A DNA stretch of 64,000 bases, taken from a virus. The notes beneath the pieces were generated by a model. It had not been told where the DNA came from and made no database searches. It saw only the letters and a list, made by a program, of their open reading frames with translations. Every line of letters begins with the position of its first letter. Position 1 is the first letter of the stretch. The DNA lies in the IMG/VR virus record IMGVR_UViG_3300037104_000892, positions 1 to 64,000 of that record; one strand, given 5' to 3'. Both the position numbers and the translations under genes were made by a program. Below are positions 1 through 8,100 of this stretch, piece by piece.

Positions 1-20
1 ATTCATACTAAGATTTTTAG

Positions 21-740
21 TTAATTTATCATCTGTATTACTTTATCTAATTCATTTAAAAACCATTTCTTTTTTTCTGGTATTCTAATACAAACCCATG
101 GAATTCTTATTACAATATATCCATTATCTCTTAATAATTTATCTCTATATTTATCATGCTGCATTCTTTCTGGTTTTAAATGTTGTGCGCCATCAATTTC
201 AAGATTTATTTTTTTATCAGGGAAAAAGAAATCTAATAAAAATCCACCAACTTCATTTGAATTTAATGTTGATTTATGTACATATTTTTCTTTTTCAAAA
301 TACGCATGATGTGATAATAAATAATTTTCTACGTATAATTCAGGATAACTTCTAATATTTCTCGTTTTCCATGTATTATGTGTGCCATCTAAAACTTTTT
401 GTTTAATTGTATCTGATTGTTTTTTAAGAGATTTTTCTAATTTTTCAGGATCATTTCTAAAATTATCAATAGCTTTAACAAAAATTGCTCTATAAATAGG
501 ATCGTTTGATTGTATTATAGCTCTATCACTTCGATTTTTCTTTTCTTTTTTTCCATCAGGGGATTTCCAAAATTGTTTTACAGTTTCTTTTTGTTTGTCT
601 ATAGAAGTTTGCTTTCTTTTAATTTTTCCTTTGTTACGCCTATTTCTATCTGATATTTGACAACTCCTTGAACAAAATAATCGTGTTTCTTGATTTGCTA
701 GAAATGTTTTTCCACAATTTTTGCATACAAATATATTCAT
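21..740 (-). CDS. Homing endonuclease, Zn ribbon plus Vsr/DUF559-like nuclease
   Basis: A free-standing mobile endonuclease of 239 residues. The N-terminus carries a CxxC zinc ribbon (CKNCGKTF then FCSRSC, residues 6-27). A basic linker follows, then a C-terminal PD-(D/E)XK fold of the Vsr/DUF559 kind: LLDFFFPDKKINLEIDGAQH around residues 168-187, then a C-terminal RIPW strand. Family members make a site-specific break that copies their own gene into empty sites. The genes at 47787 and 49653 are close relatives. A late-type promoter box (TGAATATATAAA) lies just upstream. The family assignment is firm; the target site is unknown. Confidence 0.85.
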   Translation of the reverse strand: MNIFVCKNCGKTFLANQETRLFCSRSCQISDRNRRNKGKIKRKQTSIDKQKETVKQFWKSPDGKKEKKNRSDRAIIQSNDPIYRAIFVKAIDNFRNDPEKLEKSLKKQSDTIKQKVLDGTHNTWKTRNIRSYPELYVENYLLSHHAYFEKEKYVHKSTLNSNEVGGFLLDFFFPDKKINLEIDGAQHLKPERMQHDKYRDKLLRDNGYIVIRIPWVCIRIPEKKKWFLNELDKVIQMIN

Positions 741-746
741 TTTTAG

Positions 747-760
747 TTTATATATTCAAA
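747..760 (-). promoter_or_regulatory. Class III (late-like) promoter box
   Basis: TTTGAATATATAAAC on the minus strand, directly upstream of the endonuclease gene. The same box precedes other homing genes and resembles T4 late promoters. Confidence 0.5.
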
Positions 761-782
761 AATATATCTGGTATTTGTTAAT

Positions 783-974
783 TTATGAAAATGTTTTGTC
801 AATACACGCTTGACACAAACCACTTATTGAATATTCTCTTTTTGATTGTTCATCACGAAAATCTTCTGGTTTAGTTTTAGTTGATCCGCAAAATGGGCAT
901 TGACCATTTTCTACTTTTTCAACTTCTTTGCCAAAACCTAAGGCTTTCAAGTTATTCTTTGCTACGTCTCTCAT
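783..974 (-). CDS. Small zinc-binding protein, unknown function
   Basis: 63 residues with two CxxC pairs (CPFC at residues 26-29 and CQAC near the C-terminus), a typical treble-clef or ribbon spacing. It overlaps the 3' end of the next upstream gene, which suggests translational coupling. No family recognised. Confidence 0.6.
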   Translation of the reverse strand: MRDVAKNNLKALGFGKEVEKVENGQCPFCGSTKTKPEDFRDEQSKREYSISGLCQACIDKTFS

Positions 975-1152
975 AGTATTGCTTATTTTTATTTTCTTTA
1001 TCGAGCTCTTTTTTGAGTTTTTCCTCAGCTAATTTTTCAACATCTTTAATATCCTGATATGCAATTGCTGGGTCTTCATCAATATTGTCTATTTCAAGAT
1101 ATTTATCTATCATAGTTTTGAGATTAGTCCCATTCTTCGGCCGTTTGTTCAC
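952..1152 (-). CDS. Hypothetical protein, highly charged
   Basis: 66 residues, mostly Lys, Glu and Asp with predicted helix. It overlaps both neighbours by about 25 bases, as in a compact phage operon. No recognisable domain. Confidence 0.5.
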   Translation of the reverse strand: MNKRPKNGTNLKTMIDKYLEIDNIDEDPAIAYQDIKDVEKLAEEKLKKELDKENKNKQYYERRSKE

Positions 1153-1414
1153 GATTTTCTAATCCGCAAATTAAAGATAAAAGAACGTCACAATGATAAA
1201 TAACAAGTCCATCAGTACTCATTTGACAAGTTATTCCCTTTTGAACATCAAAATATTTATCCATGTTAATGTCAGGAAATTGTTTTAACAATTCTTGTTG
1301 TTCACTCCAAATAAAACCCTGTTCATGTTTAGTTTTATAATTGTAAACTAAATTCTCAAGTTCTTTATACTCTTCTTTAGTTAATTTTCTTTTGTTTAAA
1401 TCGTTGAGATTCAT
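1124..1414 (-). CDS. Hypothetical phage protein
   Basis: 96 residues. A basic helical N-terminus is followed by a region with Cys, Trp and Asp residues. It is the first gene of a three-gene minus-strand set with overlapping ends. No domain recognised. Confidence 0.55.
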   Translation of the reverse strand: MNLNDLNKRKLTKEEYKELENLVYNYKTKHEQGFIWSEQQELLKQFPDINMDKYFDVQKGITCQMSTDGLVIYHCDVLLSLICGLENREQTAEEWD

Positions 1415-1529
1415 TGTTTAAAAATTGATTAATCGTTTTCTGAAATCTCTTATAGTACGTACACTTTGAAGTAAAAGTAAATCAGGATAAAAAAATATAT
1501 GAGCTAATCGATTATTCTTTTCTATATTT

Positions 1530-1835
1530 TTAAAAGCTACATGTAGTTGAATTATGTAGTTGAATTTTATTTAGTGCGGGCTTTGATAAAGAACTAAACA
1601 GATTTTCATAATATCGGTGAGTATAATATTTTCTTACTAATCTGTAAAATTCGTATTTTAGTGATCTTCCCCCATCAACTATTACTGTAAGAGGTATAGC
1701 TCCTGATAGAAATATTAATCCTGTAAAGGCTACTGCTATTCCTACTGGAATTGTTACGGGTCTTAAATATTTATTTTTTGTTAATTGATCAATATTAACA
1801 AAATTTCCATTAATAAGATAGTTTGTATATTTCAT
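1530..1835 (-). CDS. Small membrane protein
   Basis: 101 residues with one or two hydrophobic stretches between residues 26 and 53 and a basic C-terminal tail. It stands alone, preceded by a class I promoter at 1863-1900. Function unknown. Confidence 0.55.
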   Translation of the reverse strand: MKYTNYLINGNFVNIDQLTKNKYLRPVTIPVGIAVAFTGLIFLSGAIPLTVIVDGGRSLKYEFYRLVRKYYTHRYYENLFSSLSKPALNKIQLHNSTTCSF

Positions 1836-1862
1836 AAATTGTATATTAGAATTGTATTATAA

Positions 1863-1900
1863 GTAAATATAATCAAAAAGATTTACATGAAGAAATATTT
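1863..1900 (-). promoter_or_regulatory. Class I promoter
   Basis: Minus strand, ending in TTGATTATATTTA. One of about 18 copies of the same motif in the window, here serving the gene at 1530-1835. Confidence 0.55.
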
Positions 1901-1954
1901 GTCCATTTATTTTTCATTTAAGTGCATTATTATGCTATAATTTAATACTAACAA

Positions 1955-1984
1955 TGAAAAACCCACCAATTGGAGGGTTTTTCA
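1955..1984. terminator. Rho-independent terminator, symmetric
   Basis: A 10-bp stem, TGAAAAACCC pairing with GGGTTTTTCA, around a self-complementary CCAATTGG core. It follows the coiled-coil gene pair read leftwards, and the T tract works in both directions. Confidence 0.75.
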
Positions 1985-2033
1985 TGTAAAAAAGCTTTTG
2001 AATAAGTTATAATTTTATTAATTTTATTAATTG

Positions 2034-2606
2034 TTAAGCATAAGGATGTTCGTCGTTTCCATTCATTTTTAAAAACTTCTTAATTTCCTTAATATTATCT
2101 TCATTAACTTTTGTTCTTTTTTTAAGTTCATTAAGTTCTTTATGAATTCCTTCAACTTCTATTTTTACAAAACCAAACTTATCGTTAATATCATTTAGAA
2201 TAGAAAGTATATTCTTTTCATTTAAAAGCTGTTTCTCAAGAATAATATCTATTTTTGAGTTCTGAATATTTAAAGCTCCGGAAACTTTTTCTTCTTGAAG
2301 TTTTAAGGCAGTAAATATTTTTTCTTCTTGATGTTTTAAGGCAGTAAATATTTTTTCTTCTTGTGTGAGTAAAGTCTCAAATATTTTTTTATCTCTTTCA
2401 TCAAGCATTTTTCTTACTTCATCAGTAATAATGATAGCGTGTTCATCATATATTTGGCTGATAACTTCATCTTGTCTATCAAAGTGTCTTTTAAGTAAAT
2501 GAATATCGTTATTATTCCAAGATAATCCATTCTTCACTTCTTCTGAAATAGGAATATTTTCATAATTCTTACTTGCAAGTGGATCTAAATTATTTTTTAC
2601 TGTCAT
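2034..2606 (-). CDS. Coiled-coil protein with 11-residue repeats
   Basis: 190 residues. Residues 78-110 hold three near-identical repeats of QEEKIFTALKH type, and helical heptads continue to the C-terminus. The start overlaps the upstream membrane coiled-coil gene by 17 bases, so the two products are probably co-made and may interact. The repeats are also near-identical at DNA level (2270-2390), so copy number may vary. Function unknown. Confidence 0.6.
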   Translation of the reverse strand: MTVKNNLDPLASKNYENIPISEEVKNGLSWNNNDIHLLKRHFDRQDEVISQIYDEHAIIITDEVRKMLDERDKKIFETLLTQEEKIFTALKHQEEKIFTALKLQEEKVSGALNIQNSKIDIILEKQLLNEKNILSILNDINDKFGFVKIEVEGIHKELNELKKRTKVNEDNIKEIKKFLKMNGNDEHPYA

Positions 2607-3096
2607 TTTTTCTAATTATTATATTTAATTTAATTGAATCAGAACTATTAAAATATCTATTAAGATACTCATTATTTTTTAAATTAAGAATTTCTAGATT
2701 ATCTAATGTTTTTTGCTGATTGTCCTTCTGATGTATAATTATGTATTGGAGTTGATTTAAAATTTGCGCATTATTGCTTTTAATTAATTCAATACCTTCT
2801 TGTTTATATTTATCTATTGTTGATTTTTCGTTTTTATCAAATTCTTTCACTGAAATTTCTAAAGTATCTATTCTATGTAAAATTTTATTTTGAAAAACTA
2901 TAGTCTGATCTGTGTTTGTTTTAATGTATTTAAAATATTTAACAGTTTTTGTTATAGGGTGAAATATTATTTCTACAATTACAATCATTACAATAGAAAC
3001 AAGAATAATTGCTAATTGTTTTTTAGTCATTTTCATAAAAAAAGTAAAAGCAGAACCTACTTCTTTTAAAAATCCGTTTATAGAGGTATCACTCAT
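2590..3096 (-). CDS. Membrane-anchored coiled-coil protein
   Basis: 168 residues. One transmembrane helix lies at about residues 28-46 (AIILVSIVMIVIVEIIF), followed by a long charged coiled-coil. The layout (short cytoplasmic head, one membrane span, long coil) resembles spanin-like or scaffold proteins, but nothing specific identifies it. First gene of a two-gene unit ending at the 1955 terminator. Confidence 0.55.
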   Translation of the reverse strand: MSDTSINGFLKEVGSAFTFFMKMTKKQLAIILVSIVMIVIVEIIFHPITKTVKYFKYIKTNTDQTIVFQNKILHRIDTLEISVKEFDKNEKSTIDKYKQEGIELIKSNNAQILNQLQYIIIHQKDNQQKTLDNLEILNLKNNEYLNRYFNSSDSIKLNIIIRKNDSKK

Positions 3097-3109
3097 TTTT
3101 ATTATAGAG

Positions 3110-3127
3110 TTTTTTTATATATTCTTA
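3110..3127 (-). promoter_or_regulatory. Class III (late-like) promoter box
   Basis: AAGAATATATAAAAAAAC on the minus strand immediately upstream of the membrane coiled-coil gene. Confidence 0.4.
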
Positions 3128-3161
3128 TTAAATTTGGATATTAACGTATAAACACAGGAAG

Positions 3162-3200
3162 CCCTCCAAGATGCGCATGTTAACAGAGGCGTGGAGGGCA
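3162..3200. other. Hairpin next to tRNA-Gly
   Basis: GCCCTCCA pairs with TGGAGGGC across about 23 bases. The same GGAGGGCT/AGCCCTCC sequence occurs in the anticodon stem of the adjacent tRNA-Gly, so it may be a tRNA remnant. Confidence 0.35.
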
Positions 3201-3208
3201 TTGTTGAG

Positions 3209-3277
3209 CAGGTGATGAGAATCGAACTCACGTCCGAAGCTTGGAGGGCTCCCGTACTACCACTGTACTACACCTGC
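3209..3277 (-). tRNA. tRNA-Gly(TCC)
   Basis: Acceptor GCAGGTG pairs with CACCTGC, the anticodon loop is CCTCCAA and the T-loop is TTCGATT. CCA is not encoded. Confidence 0.85.
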
Positions 3278-3516
3278 ATTGAGTCCTGCCTTACTTAAGG
3301 GCTTGTAGTTTGGACTCGTAAACGTTTAATCTATGCATTTTGAAAGGCCAAAACGTCTGCGTACAAAAACCACTGCATTACCGAATACAATACCGGAGAG
3401 TTTGATTTGAGGACACAGCTCACAAAAATCCGATCCATTTTCCTGAGGACCGAGGCCTACTCTAAGTATTGTAGACATACCATCTTAACGGCGATGAACG
3501 AAGTGTTATTGTTTGA
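3278..3516. other. Spacer between two tRNA-Gly genes
   Basis: No open frame of note and no convincing tRNA. Several short inverted repeats are present. It may be part of a polycistronic tRNA precursor or hold a small RNA. Confidence 0.3.
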
Positions 3517-3591
3517 GCACCAGACCGGGGTCGAACCGGCGAACCTCTGCCTTGGCAAGGCAGCGCTCTAAACCAACTGAGCTACTGGTGC
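3517..3591 (-). tRNA. tRNA-Gly(GCC)
   Basis: A canonical cloverleaf: acceptor GCACCAG, D-arm AGCTCAGTTGGTTTAGAGC, anticodon loop TTGCCAA and T-loop TTCGACC. Confidence 0.92.
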
Positions 3592-3594
3592 ATT

Positions 3595-4173
3595 TTACCA
3601 GAAAATAATTTCATATTCAATAGACGGATATTGTTTTTGAAATGCATTCTGTTTTATTTTTGTTTCTGGTAACGTAACATTCCAACTATTCTTTATTTCA
3701 GTTATTTTATTGTCATTTAATAAAAAATCTGGTTGATATGTTCTTTTAATATTATTTTCATCTACATATTTAACTTTGAAATCTTTAGGTTCATATGTAA
3801 ATTTTATAACGTCTTTATTTTCATTTATTATGTCAACGAACTTTTTTTCGTGTGAAGACCTAACAATAAATTCTTTTGATCCTGTGTGTTTTTCTGAATA
3901 CACTTTAATGTTTTTTGTATTTTTAGGAGTTTTTCCATACATACCATTATGATCGCCTGAATTTTTACCTATCATATTTTTGCTAATTTGTTCTCGCGCT
4001 TCAACACTTAAACTTTTTGCAGAACATGATCGTGAACAAAAATCTTGATGTCTTCTATTCCAATGAACCAAAACACTTTTTGAACAATATTTACAAACAA
4101 TCATTACATCTTGATGAGCAGATAGTTTGCGTGCAATACTTATTTTTTCGTTTTTAGATAATTGTTGTTCCAT
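3595..4173 (-). CDS. Homing endonuclease, Zn ribbon, NUMOD3, TnsA-like nuclease
   Basis: 192 residues from the internal ATG at 4173. An upstream start at 4236 would place the first 21 codons inside a tRNA-like element, so the internal start is preferred. Zn ribbon (CKYCSKS, FCSRSC), a NUMOD3-type segment (NHNGMYGKTPKN-like) and a PD-(D/E)XK core with YQPDFLL and ITEIKNSW. Relatives lie at 11849, 44873 and 52169. It sits between tRNA genes, as do most copies here. Confidence 0.8.
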   Translation of the reverse strand: MEQQLSKNEKISIARKLSAHQDVMIVCKYCSKSVLVHWNRRHQDFCSRSCSAKSLSVEAREQISKNMIGKNSGDHNGMYGKTPKNTKNIKVYSEKHTGSKEFIVRSSHEKKFVDIINENKDVIKFTYEPKDFKVKYVDENNIKRTYQPDFLLNDNKITEIKNSWNVTLPETKIKQNAFQKQYPSIEYEIIFW

Positions 4174-4180
4174 AATTTTG

Positions 4181-4253
4181 TGTACCGCGGGGGAATCGAA
4201 CCCCACTGACTCCTTCATCGGAGCTGCACTATCCATTTATACTACTGGCACAA
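4181..4253 (-). tRNA. Degenerate tRNA or tRNA-like element
   Basis: The T-arm (TTCGATT loop) and D-arm (GTAT...GTGC) are good, but the acceptor has two mismatches. The anticodon stem GCTCC/GGAGT encloses only six bases (GATGAA), so no anticodon can be assigned. It overlaps the 5' extension of the adjacent endonuclease frame. Confidence 0.45.
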
Positions 4254-4280
4254 TTTGCGGGGAATTACCCTACCTTTTCA

Positions 4281-4523
4281 TTAAGGCATAAGCCTAAATG
4301 TTTTTAGTTTGTTCTTAAGTTTTTCATTTGCAATCCAATATTCATAACCTAATGTTTTTTCTTGAGCAATGAATAATGTTTTGCCACTAACGTAAAATTG
4401 TAAAATTTCTCCACTCGTAAGTGTGAATTCTACTAACCAATACTTAAAAATCTTATCTTCCTCTTCAGGAGATAATCTCTTAGGTTTTGGTTCTTGCTGG
4501 GGTTTCGGGTTTCTGTATAACAT
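4281..4523 (-). CDS. Hypothetical protein, beta-rich
   Basis: 80 residues from ATG 4523. A proline- and lysine-rich N-terminus is followed by a compact beta-strand region (YWLVEFTLTSGEILQFYV). No family recognised. Confidence 0.5.
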   Translation of the reverse strand: MLYRNPKPQQEPKPKRLSPEEEDKIFKYWLVEFTLTSGEILQFYVSGKTLFIAQEKTLGYEYWIANEKLKNKLKTFRLMP

Positions 4524-4550
4524 AACCAATTTTTCAGTAAATCTGAAAAA

Positions 4551-4769
4551 TTAGGATGTGTTAAGCCCTTCCTTTTTTACGTTAATCATATCTTTTATGT
4601 ATTCGTCAATATCACTTAGTTGAATTGATAAACTATTTAACAATTCCATATCTTCTGGCAATGCTGCCCATTCATATAAATCTGCTAATCTTGCTGATTC
4701 ATTGATGAATTGTTCAAGCAATTTAATTTTTATATCTTTTAACTTTAATAAAGTTTTATCGTCTGTCAT
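4551..4769 (-). CDS. Hypothetical helical protein
   Basis: 72 residues, predicted all-helical and leucine-rich. It sits in a run of small closely packed genes (4281-8047). No family recognised. Confidence 0.5.
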   Translation of the reverse strand: MTDDKTLLKLKDIKIKLLEQFINESARLADLYEWAALPEDMELLNSLSIQLSDIDEYIKDMINVKKEGLNTS

Positions 4770-4777
4770 ATATTTAT

Positions 4778-4975
4778 TTATTCATTTCCGAAAGCGTCAT
4801 CTAACATTTCTTTTTTGATGACTTGTTTTTCGCTTCTTTTAACAGCACGAAATTCTTTCTTTATTCCCTCCACAAAGTTCTTACGATGAAGTGTATCTTC
4901 GAAATGTTCTTTCATACCTTCACGTTTTTCTTGTTTAAGGGTTCTTCTTTTTTTATCGTAATCTTTTGTTTTCAT
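4778..4975 (-). CDS. Hypothetical basic protein
   Basis: 65 residues from ATG 4975, chosen because that ATG overlaps the upstream stop as ATGA. Very rich in Lys and Glu, probably helical. Function unknown. Confidence 0.5.
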   Translation of the reverse strand: MKTKDYDKKRRTLKQEKREGMKEHFEDTLHRKNFVEGIKKEFRAVKRSEKQVIKKEMLDDAFGNE

Positions 4976-5178
4976 TTCCATTGATGTTTTCGCGTGTGTT
5001 TCCACGTTCTATACATTCTTATTTCAGGTGGGTAAATCATTCTCGATTTCCAATATCCTCTGTACCCTCTGAGATGTTTTTGATAATACCCGTATTCTTC
5101 ACGATAAGGGTCATCATCACATACATTAATAATGTGATATACTCGACGATTTGTTGTCGTTTCGATTTGTGTTTTCAT
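4972..5178 (-). CDS. Hypothetical Arg/Tyr-rich protein
   Basis: 68 residues with many Tyr, Arg, His and Trp, and no recognised motif. The stop overlaps the next start. Confidence 0.5.
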   Translation of the reverse strand: MKTQIETTTNRRVYHIINVCDDDPYREEYGYYQKHLRGYRGYWKSRMIYPPEIRMYRTWKHTRKHQWK

Positions 5179-5249
5179 AATGGTCTAAATTAGGTTAGTT
5201 AAACCTAATGACCATATAATGTGTATTTCATATTATTTAATATTGTTTT

Positions 5250-5510
5250 TTATAAATTAAAATACTGATTCACTAATTGCATAACACTTTTTTCTCCATG
5301 TTCATGCTCGAAATTTTTAACAAACACTAAAAAGTGCACGTATTCAGTAATCTTTTCTAAAGGTACATCTTTTTTTTCTATAGTTTTATAAAGATCCTTT
5401 ATGTCATCAGCTCCTCCGATTGCATTTAACGCACTTTGAAATGCGTTTTTCCCCTCTTCCGAATTAAGGAATCCTAGTAATTTCTTTTTTAAATTTTTTT
5501 CCATTTTCAT
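5250..5510 (-). CDS. Hypothetical helical protein
   Basis: 86 residues, predicted helical. The start overlaps the stop of the RNA ligase gene, so it is translationally coupled to it. No family recognised. Confidence 0.5.
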   Translation of the reverse strand: MKMEKNLKKKLLGFLNSEEGKNAFQSALNAIGGADDIKDLYKTIEKKDVPLEKITEYVHFLVFVKNFEHEHGEKSVMQLVNQYFNL

Positions 5511-6148
5511 TCAATACTGTTATTTTCTCCATATAAAGCTCGAACTTTATTAAGCCATTCTTGTGTTTTAACTTTTACCATCCAGACCTTACCCTCAGAT
5601 ACTCCCTTTAACACTATGCCTTCTTTAAGGCAGTAGATATTGGATATTATATCCTCTATCATTTTGTCATCCAAGAGACCTTGTGTGATTAATTTCTGAA
5701 CTTTAAGGTGACCAAAAATGTCAATAAAATCTGCCGGTTTGACAAAATCTTTTTTGTACATAAACATGTCAAATATAGTTACGTCGAAATCATCGAGATC
5801 ATTTATCCAATCATGTTGTCCTGCAAAAGAACGAGGTCCAGCAAATTCTCCGTAGACTGTAATCATATCTACACCTCGAAATAGTTTATTTTCGCAAAAT
5901 ATCTTATCTAAAGGTCCTGAATATTTATCCATGAAAATATTTACAGCTTCTGTAAAGGGATTGCTCGCATTTTTAATCGTTTCTGTACGAGTTCCAAACT
6001 TTCCAAAGCCATTTGTGAATTGACTTTTCTTTGAAAGTTTTTTATTCCATTCAGCACAGAAATTTGAGCCATCGACTTTATCAAATCCAAAGGCGTGTTG
6101 TCCGATATAATCTTGAACATTTTTTTCTATGGTGCGATAATGCTTCAT
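5507..6148 (-). CDS. RNA ligase, Rnl2-like nucleotidyltransferase
   Basis: 213 residues. Motif I with the AMP-accepting lysine is KVDGSN (residues 24-29). Motif III-like YGEFAGPRS is near residue 98, motif IV EGIVLKGV near residue 176 and motif V WMVKVKT near residue 192. This is the covalent nucleotidyltransferase core of Rnl2-type ligases, which seal nicked RNA using ATP. It is shorter than T4 Rnl2 and lacks an obvious C-terminal domain. Role: probably repair of RNA, such as tRNAs cut by host anticodon nucleases. This fits a phage with about 40 tRNA genes. Confidence 0.8.
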   Translation of the reverse strand: MKHYRTIEKNVQDYIGQHAFGFDKVDGSNFCAEWNKKLSKKSQFTNGFGKFGTRTETIKNASNPFTEAVNIFMDKYSGPLDKIFCENKLFRGVDMITVYGEFAGPRSFAGQHDWINDLDDFDVTIFDMFMYKKDFVKPADFIDIFGHLKVQKLITQGLLDDKMIEDIISNIYCLKEGIVLKGVSEGKVWMVKVKTQEWLNKVRALYGENNSIE

Positions 6149-6360
6149 TTTTTAATGTGTTTTTCAAAGAAATCTTTAGGAATGTTATTCATTATGATGA
6201 ACTCTTCTTCAGTTTGTCCACCTCCATTAGCTTCCCACATTGCTTTGATTGTTTCAAAAAAATCTTTTCCGTATTTAGAACACATAGTTTTGAAAGAATA
6301 TTTCCAATTGGAAGTGTTACTTTCAAAATCCATTGCTTCTATGATTCTATTCGAACTCAT
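6145..6360 (-). CDS. Hypothetical protein
   Basis: 71 residues, start overlapping the ligase gene by ATGA-type coupling. Helical, with no known motif. It may act with the RNA ligase, by position only. Confidence 0.5.
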   Translation of the reverse strand: MSSNRIIEAMDFESNTSNWKYSFKTMCSKYGKDFFETIKAMWEANGGGQTEEEFIIMNNIPKDFFEKHIKK

Positions 6361-6362
6361 TT

Positions 6363-6497
6363 TTATTTTAATTCACTCTGCAATTTTTTAGCTTCTTCAA
6401 TCGTTAGATTTTTAAGCCACTTTGTAAATTTTTCTTGTTCTGCAGGAGATAATTTTTCGTATATCTCAATAATTATCCACAAATCTTTTATTGTCAT
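6363..6497 (-). CDS. Small helical protein
   Basis: 44 residues from ATG 6497, the first start after the upstream stop; a longer frame exists but would overlap its neighbour. Helical, Leu/Lys/Glu-rich. Function unknown. Confidence 0.45.
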   Translation of the reverse strand: MTIKDLWIIIEIYEKLSPAEQEKFTKWLKNLTIEEAKKLQSELK

Positions 6498-6499
6498 TT

Positions 6500-6736
6500 T
6501 TATTTTGGATTCTGTGTTAATAGCCACTGTCCTAATGTTTGATTGCACTTTGTACATCTAAATATTCCTTTAATTAATGTGAAATTACATGCACACGTTG
6601 CTTTATCAACTTTTATTTTCGTGGGTTTCCTGATTTTAGTTGTAAATAAAATCTCAAGTTCCTCAACGGCTTTTTCAAAATCACCGTAATGATGAAGATG
6701 ATTCTTCTTTAATATTGCGATAATCTTTTCTCTCAT
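6500..6736 (-). CDS. Hypothetical protein with C-terminal zinc ribbon
   Basis: 78 residues. The C-terminal half has TCACNF followed by CTKC, a possible zinc site. Overlaps the upstream gene by 4 bases. Function unknown. Confidence 0.5.
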   Translation of the reverse strand: MREKIIAILKKNHLHHYGDFEKAVEELEILFTTKIRKPTKIKVDKATCACNFTLIKGIFRCTKCNQTLGQWLLTQNPK

Positions 6737-7116
6737 CTATTAAACCAAATAATTGTATCAAATTCTTTTCTAACTGCTTTATGTTTAACGTCACTTGGAA
6801 GTATAGTGATATTTGTTTCTTGACCATCTTTTACATAATAACCAAAACCGTCATAATCAATGAATCCTTCACACTTAACACAACCAATAAATTCTTTAAG
6901 TGTCATAACATCGCCAAAATCAGATAATTCGGATAATTTGTATGGCATAATCATTCTTTTTTCACGAGATAATTCACCTAATTTGTTTATTTCAGGCCCG
7001 GCATATTTTAAAAAATCATCCCACGAACGACCATCATTATCTTCATTGAATTTTTTGTCGTAAAGGTCTTGATATTTTTCAAGTTCAGCCTCTATGTCCT
7101 CAAAGTTTCTTTTCAT
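6733..7116 (-). CDS. Hypothetical protein
   Basis: 127 residues. A charged N-terminal half precedes a region with VKCEGFIDYDGFGYYVKDG, resembling a small beta fold. Directly downstream of the bL12-like gene, sharing one base with it. No family recognised. Confidence 0.5.
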   Translation of the reverse strand: MKRNFEDIEAELEKYQDLYDKKFNEDNDGRSWDDFLKYAGPEINKLGELSREKRMIMPYKLSELSDFGDVMTLKEFIGCVKCEGFIDYDGFGYYVKDGQETNITILPSDVKHKAVRKEFDTIIWFNR

Positions 7117-7526
7117 TATTTTATTTCTATCACTCCACCAAATAATTCAAATTCTCTTTTAAGATTTTCAGCTACTTCTATTGAAACTTTTCCTTTCATT
7201 TTACAAGGAGCACTTTCGATAAGATTTTTTGCTTCAATAAGAGTTAAGCCAAACAATTCTTTTGCTTTTTTAATCATCTGCAATTTCTGTCCGCCTATTT
7301 CTTTAAGGCAAACATCAAATTCAGTTTGTTTAACTTCTGCAACTTCTTCAATAGGAACGATTCCTACGGGAGCAATTGCTTGTACACCTTTAATCCCATA
7401 ATCTTCTTCAAGAATACGGACTAATTCTTTTGCTTCTAACACTGTCAATTTTGAAAGTGTATCGGCGATTGCGAATAATTTTGGATCTGTAGCCATTTTT
7501 TCTGTTGTTTTATTTGTGAATTTCAT
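7116..7526 (-). CDS. rplL: Ribosomal protein bL12 (L7/L12) homolog
   Basis: 136 residues matching the full layout of bL12. An N-terminal dimerisation helix (LSKLTVLEAKELVRILEEDYG, residues about 25-45) is followed by a short hinge. The C-terminal factor-binding domain starts with TEFDVCLKEIGGQKL and includes LTLIEAKNLIESAPCKMK. bL12 recruits translation GTPases to the ribosome stalk. Phage copies of bL12 and bS21 are known from metagenomes and are thought to exchange into host ribosomes. The hinge is shorter than usual. It overlaps both neighbours by one base, so it is an integral part of the operon. Confidence 0.85.
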   Translation of the reverse strand: MKFTNKTTEKMATDPKLFAIADTLSKLTVLEAKELVRILEEDYGIKGVQAIAPVGIVPIEEVAEVKQTEFDVCLKEIGGQKLQMIKKAKELFGLTLIEAKNLIESAPCKMKGKVSIEVAENLKREFELFGGVIEIK

Positions 7527-8047
7527 TATTTTATTTGTATAAATTTTTCATTATCCATTCCTTTACGTATCCATCTCATTAATTCAATAGCTTTGAATCG
7601 AGGTACGATATAAGTGTTTTTCCATTCTTCAGCATTAGAATCAATTTCTAATTGATAAGTACTTTCACCTACATGTATTTGATAATATACTTTACCTTCA
7701 CAAACATGTGTCATAAGTGCATCATTACCATTTACAATTTCTTTTAATGTATGAGTCATTTTATTTTCTTTTTCTTGAAATATTTCTTTAAAAATTGGTA
7801 CTGCTTTTCTAAGATGTTCATATAAAGATTGATGTGTAGTACAAAACCAAACATCATTTCTTAAATCGGCCCTTTGACCAGTTTCTGCTATGAACCCACC
7901 ATTATATCCTTCAGTTCCTTTGATGTATGTTTTACATCCAGGATGTTCACAGTATATACGAATATCATGAACTTCATTTTCAAAATGTCTTTCAGGTTTA
8001 ACGTATTTTTCACCTTCTTTGTCGTTGTATTCTATAAAGTCTAACAT
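7526..8047 (-). CDS. Hypothetical protein, possible zinc site
   Basis: 173 residues. The N-terminal half has CEHPGC and a later CTTH, suggesting a zinc site; the C-terminal half is mixed alpha/beta. It is the first gene of the 4281-8047 operon, right after a class I promoter. Function unknown. Confidence 0.55.
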   Translation of the reverse strand: MLDFIEYNDKEGEKYVKPERHFENEVHDIRIYCEHPGCKTYIKGTEGYNGGFIAETGQRADLRNDVWFCTTHQSLYEHLRKAVPIFKEIFQEKENKMTHTLKEIVNGNDALMTHVCEGKVYYQIHVGESTYQLEIDSNAEEWKNTYIVPRFKAIELMRWIRKGMDNEKFIQIK

Positions 8048-8063
8048 AATTGTGATTTTAAAT

Positions 8064-8100
8064 CAAATATAATCAAAAAATCCGAAAAATAAAAATATTT
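8064..8100 (-). promoter_or_regulatory. Class I promoter
   Basis: Ends in TTGATTATATTTGA on the minus strand, 20 bases upstream of the operon carrying bL12 and RNA ligase. Confidence 0.55.
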
